Position numbers and translations under genes: made by a program. From DATGMS01 sp040905145 (lineage in GTDB: Bacteria > Bacteroidota > Bacteroidia > Cytophagales > Cyclobacteriaceae): a stretch of 9,103 bases of DNA. Location of the stretch: positions 1-9,103 of the forward strand of contig JBBDSC010000066.1 of NCBI GenBank assembly GCA_040905145.1, read 5' to 3'. The notes under the pieces were generated by a model. It did no database searches. It saw nothing but the letters and a program-made list of their open reading frames with translations, and had not been told where the DNA came from. Of the stretch, positions 7,342-9,103 are shown in pieces. Position 1 is the stretch's first letter. Each line of letters opens with the position of its first letter.

Positions 7342-8262
7342 ATGTCAATAAACAGAAGAACCTTTCTATCTCAATCTGCACTTTTAAGCGGCAGTTTTTT
7401 TTTAAAAGACCAAATTTCTGAATATGAAAACAGTACATCTTTTAAAATACCCAGCCATTTCTCACTAACCATACTGGCCACCAATTGGGGTTTCAAAGGC
7501 TCCTGGGACGAATTTTGCGCCAAAGCAAAAGAAACTGGTTTTGATGGCATTGAAGTATGGCTTCCCGGGCAGAAAAAAGGGCAGGAAGATCTTTTTGAAG
7601 CAATAGAAAAGTATGAATTAAAATATGCTTTCCTGGCTGCAGGCAGAGAGAATAATTTTGAGAAACATCTGGCACAGTTTCAAGAATCAGTGGAAAATGC
7701 AGTTGCTTTCAAGCCCTTGTTTGTCAATTGCCATTCCGGACGAGATTATTTCACATTTGAGCAAAACAAGCAGTTTATAGATTTTACCACAGCACTCACA
7801 CAATCCAGTAGTGTCAGGATTTACCATGAAACACATCGAGGAAGAATGCTTTTTGCTGCACATATAGCCAAAAATTTTATAGGAAAAATACCTGGTCTAC
7901 GGTTGACAATGGATATTTCTCATTGGTGTAACGTGCATGAATCTTTATTAGACGACCAGCAGGAAACTATAGATTTAGCAATTTCCAGAACAGATCATAT
8001 TCATTCCAGAGTGGGACATGCTGAAGGACCACAAGTAACTGATCCCCGCGATCCGGGATGGAAGAAAGAAGTGAAAGCTCATTTCCAGTGGTGGGATCAG
8101 GTTGTAAAGCATAAAATTGAAGCAAAGCACCCACTAACTATGACTGCTGAATTTGGGCCGGCTAATTACATGGCAACTGTACCATATACACACCAGCCTT
8201 TGGCCGATTTGTGGGATATCAATGCCTATATGATGCGCCTCTGGAAAGAGCGCTATTCATAA
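7342..8262 (+). CDS. Sugar phosphate isomerase/epimerase-like TIM-barrel protein with twin-arginine leader
   Basis: This 306-residue protein belongs to the xylose isomerase-like/AP endonuclease 2 TIM-barrel family. The leader has NRRTFL (R5, R6) followed by a short hydrophobic run to about residue 21, suggesting Tat export; no clear signal-peptidase site or lipobox is visible. Barrel strands and metal-site motifs occur in order: GFDGIEVW (66-73, E71), VNCHSG (128-133, H131), RIYHETHRG (159-167, E163), LTMDISHW (188-195, D191 and H194), DHIHSRVGH (218-226, H219 and H221) and TMTAEFGP (266-273, E270). E163, D191, H221 and E270 would form the usual divalent-metal site, so it looks intact. The family isomerises, epimerises or otherwise rearranges sugars and polyols; the substrate cannot be read from sequence. 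Placement after the exported three-gene set suggests extracytoplasmic carbohydrate processing. The ATG at 7342 is preferred because it gives the complete RR leader; upstream is AT-rich without a Shine-Dalgarno. A T9 tract at 7395-7403 lies within the leader. Confidence 0.9.
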   Translation: MSINRRTFLSQSALLSGSFFLKDQISEYENSTSFKIPSHFSLTILATNWGFKGSWDEFCAKAKETGFDGIEVWLPGQKKGQEDLFEAIEKYELKYAFLAAGRENNFEKHLAQFQESVENAVAFKPLFVNCHSGRDYFTFEQNKQFIDFTTALTQSSSVRIYHETHRGRMLFAAHIAKNFIGKIPGLRLTMDISHWCNVHESLLDDQQETIDLAISRTDHIHSRVGHAEGPQVTDPRDPGWKKEVKAHFQWWDQVVKHKIEAKHPLTMTAEFGPANYMATVPYTHQPLADLWDINAYMMRLWKERYS

Positions 8263-8305
8263 TGAAGCTATCCTCAAGAGCTTAAAAAGTGCAAAAACAA
8301 ATCCT

Positions 8306-9001
8306 ATGTCCTTCACTCTTCCCATCATCGATGTCATCATCCCGGCCTTCAATGAACAAAATTCCATAGGCCTGGTGGTGCGCGAGATCCCGGATTATGT
8401 CAGGAATATCGTAGTGGTCAACAACAACTCCAGTGATGAAACCAAAAAAAAAGCTATAAGCGCCGGCGCCACAGTGGTAGATGAGCCTCAGCAGGGTTAT
8501 GGAAAGGCCTGTTTAAAAGGGATGGACTATATTAAGGCTCTCGAAATTCCGCCCAAGATCGTCGTTTTTTTAGATGCGGATTACAGTGATTATCCCAGAG
8601 AAATGTCAGCTGTGGTGAGGCCGATAATTGAGGATAAGGTAGATTTTGTGATTGGGTCACGATCGAAGGGGGAAAGGGAAGGGGGCTCCATGACTTTCCC
8701 ACAAATTTTCGGAAACTGGTTGGCCACCACGTTGATGCGTTGGTTTTATCAAGCGGATTTTTCCGATTTGGGGCCTTTTAGGGCGATTAAGTGGGATCGT
8801 TTGTTGGCATTAAACATGAAAGATCAAGATTTTGGCTGGACCATTGAAATGCAGATTAAAGCCGTCAAAAGCCAATTGAAAATTACGGAAGTGCCGGTCA
8901 ACTACAAAAAAAGGATTGGGACCTCCAAGGTCAGCGGTACCGTAAAAGGGACCATTCTGGCAGGTTATAAGATCATTTGGACTATTTTTAAATACTTGTA
9001 A
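8306..9001 (+). CDS. Family 2 glycosyltransferase, dolichyl-phosphate mannose/glucose synthase-like
   Basis: This 231-residue protein has a single GT-A fold GT2 domain. The nucleotide-sugar-binding start DVIIPAFNEQNSIG (9-22) is followed by VVVNNNSSDET (36-46), GYGKACLKGMDY (64-75), the metal-binding LDADYSDYP (89-97, D90 and D92), DFVIGSRSKGE (113-123), FSDLGPFRAI (152-161), FGWTIEMQIKA (176-186) and the C-terminal VPVNYKKRIGTSKVSGT (196-212). This resembles bacterial DPM1/DPG-synthase-type enzymes, which transfer a hexose from a nucleotide donor to a polyprenyl phosphate. There is no C-terminal multi-pass membrane extension, only a weakly hydrophobic tail (about 216-231), so it is probably cytoplasmic or peripheral at the inner membrane. 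Donor and acceptor are not determinable. It starts 43 bp after the barrel gene, so co-transcription is possible, but unlike its neighbours it has no export signal and is probably functionally separate. An A9 run lies at 8444-8452. Confidence 0.92.
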   Translation: MSFTLPIIDVIIPAFNEQNSIGLVVREIPDYVRNIVVVNNNSSDETKKKAISAGATVVDEPQQGYGKACLKGMDYIKALEIPPKIVVFLDADYSDYPREMSAVVRPIIEDKVDFVIGSRSKGEREGGSMTFPQIFGNWLATTLMRWFYQADFSDLGPFRAIKWDRLLALNMKDQDFGWTIEMQIKAVKSQLKITEVPVNYKKRIGTSKVSGTVKGTILAGYKIIWTIFKYL

Positions 9002-9103
9002 AGAAATAGTTAAATTTAGGGGATGAGAGGGTTGGATGTCGGATGAAGATTGAAATAAGGGACGGAAGCTGGAAGACGTGACACCGAAGGAGACGGGAGC
9101 TGG
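9002..9103 (+). repeat. Purine-rich degenerate intergenic repeat, cut by the window edge
   Basis: After the glycosyltransferase stop, the + strand becomes strongly G/A-rich. GGATG recurs at 9021, 9034 and 9041. GACGGAAGCTGG (9061-9072) recurs as GACGGGAGCTGG (9092-9103), 11 of 12 matching at 31-bp spacing, with AAGG just before each copy and a related GGAAGACG between them. No ORF, RNA gene or terminator hairpin is apparent. The array probably continues to the right. It resembles degenerate short-unit repeats I recall from intergenic regions of some Cytophagia genomes, but that resemblance is from memory only. Confidence 0.55.

Noticed and set aside
8265..8283. AAGCT/AGCTT inverted repeat after the barrel gene as a terminator
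   Set aside because: The stem is only 5 bp with a 9-base loop, and it is followed by an A-run rather than a T-run on the + strand.
1..9103. CRISPR arrays, tRNA/rRNA genes, transposases, integrases or attachment sites
   Set aside because: I looked for spaced direct repeats, cloverleaf-like segments and mobile-element coding motifs and saw none. The only repeats are protein-motif repeats in the first gene, short hairpins and the degenerate right-edge array.

Overview
The window most resembles a chromosome segment from an aerobic, probably marine or polymer-degrading member of the Bacteroidota (Cytophagia/Cyclobacteriaceae-like). The grounds are moderate to low GC (about 35-50% in my hand-counted samples), A-rich gene starts without Shine-Dalgarno sequences, a giant FG-GAP/UnbV repeat protein of a kind common in that phylum, and a purine-rich degenerate intergenic repeat at the right edge. 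The placement is an inference from sequence style; no marker gene is present.

All five genes lie on the + strand. Positions 1-7198 look like one operon: a 5'-truncated FG-GAP/VCBS-UnbV (CRTAC1-like) protein, a membrane-anchored PSCyt1-DUF1549-DUF1553 cytochrome-like protein, and a Tat-exported DUF1501 protein, separated by only 5 bp at each junction. A 143-bp gap with overlapping hairpins and a possible small decayed coding remnant follows. Then comes a TIM-barrel sugar phosphate isomerase/epimerase-like protein with a twin-arginine leader (7342-8262), and 43 bp later a family 2 glycosyltransferase of the dolichyl-phosphate-mannose-synthase type (8306-9001). The last 100 bases are non-coding, purine-rich and degenerately repetitive.

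The first four genes all appear to encode proteins acting outside the cytoplasm. The cytochrome-like protein carries two CxxCH motifs and, between its DUF1549 and DUF1553 domains, a CBM6-like beta-sandwich of lower GC than its flanks. The DUF1501 partner belongs to an alkaline-phosphatase/sulfatase-like fold family, and the barrel protein has an intact metal site of the xylose isomerase/AP endonuclease 2 type. The most attractive reading is an uncharacterised carbohydrate-directed envelope system: a Ca-binding repeat scaffold, a sugar-binding haem protein, a metallohydrolase-like partner and a sugar isomerase or epimerase-like enzyme. The PSCyt/DUF1501 pair is best known from Planctomycetes and Verrucomicrobia, and its biochemical function is, to my knowledge, unsettled. 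The glycosyltransferase is probably a separate housekeeping or cell-surface gene.
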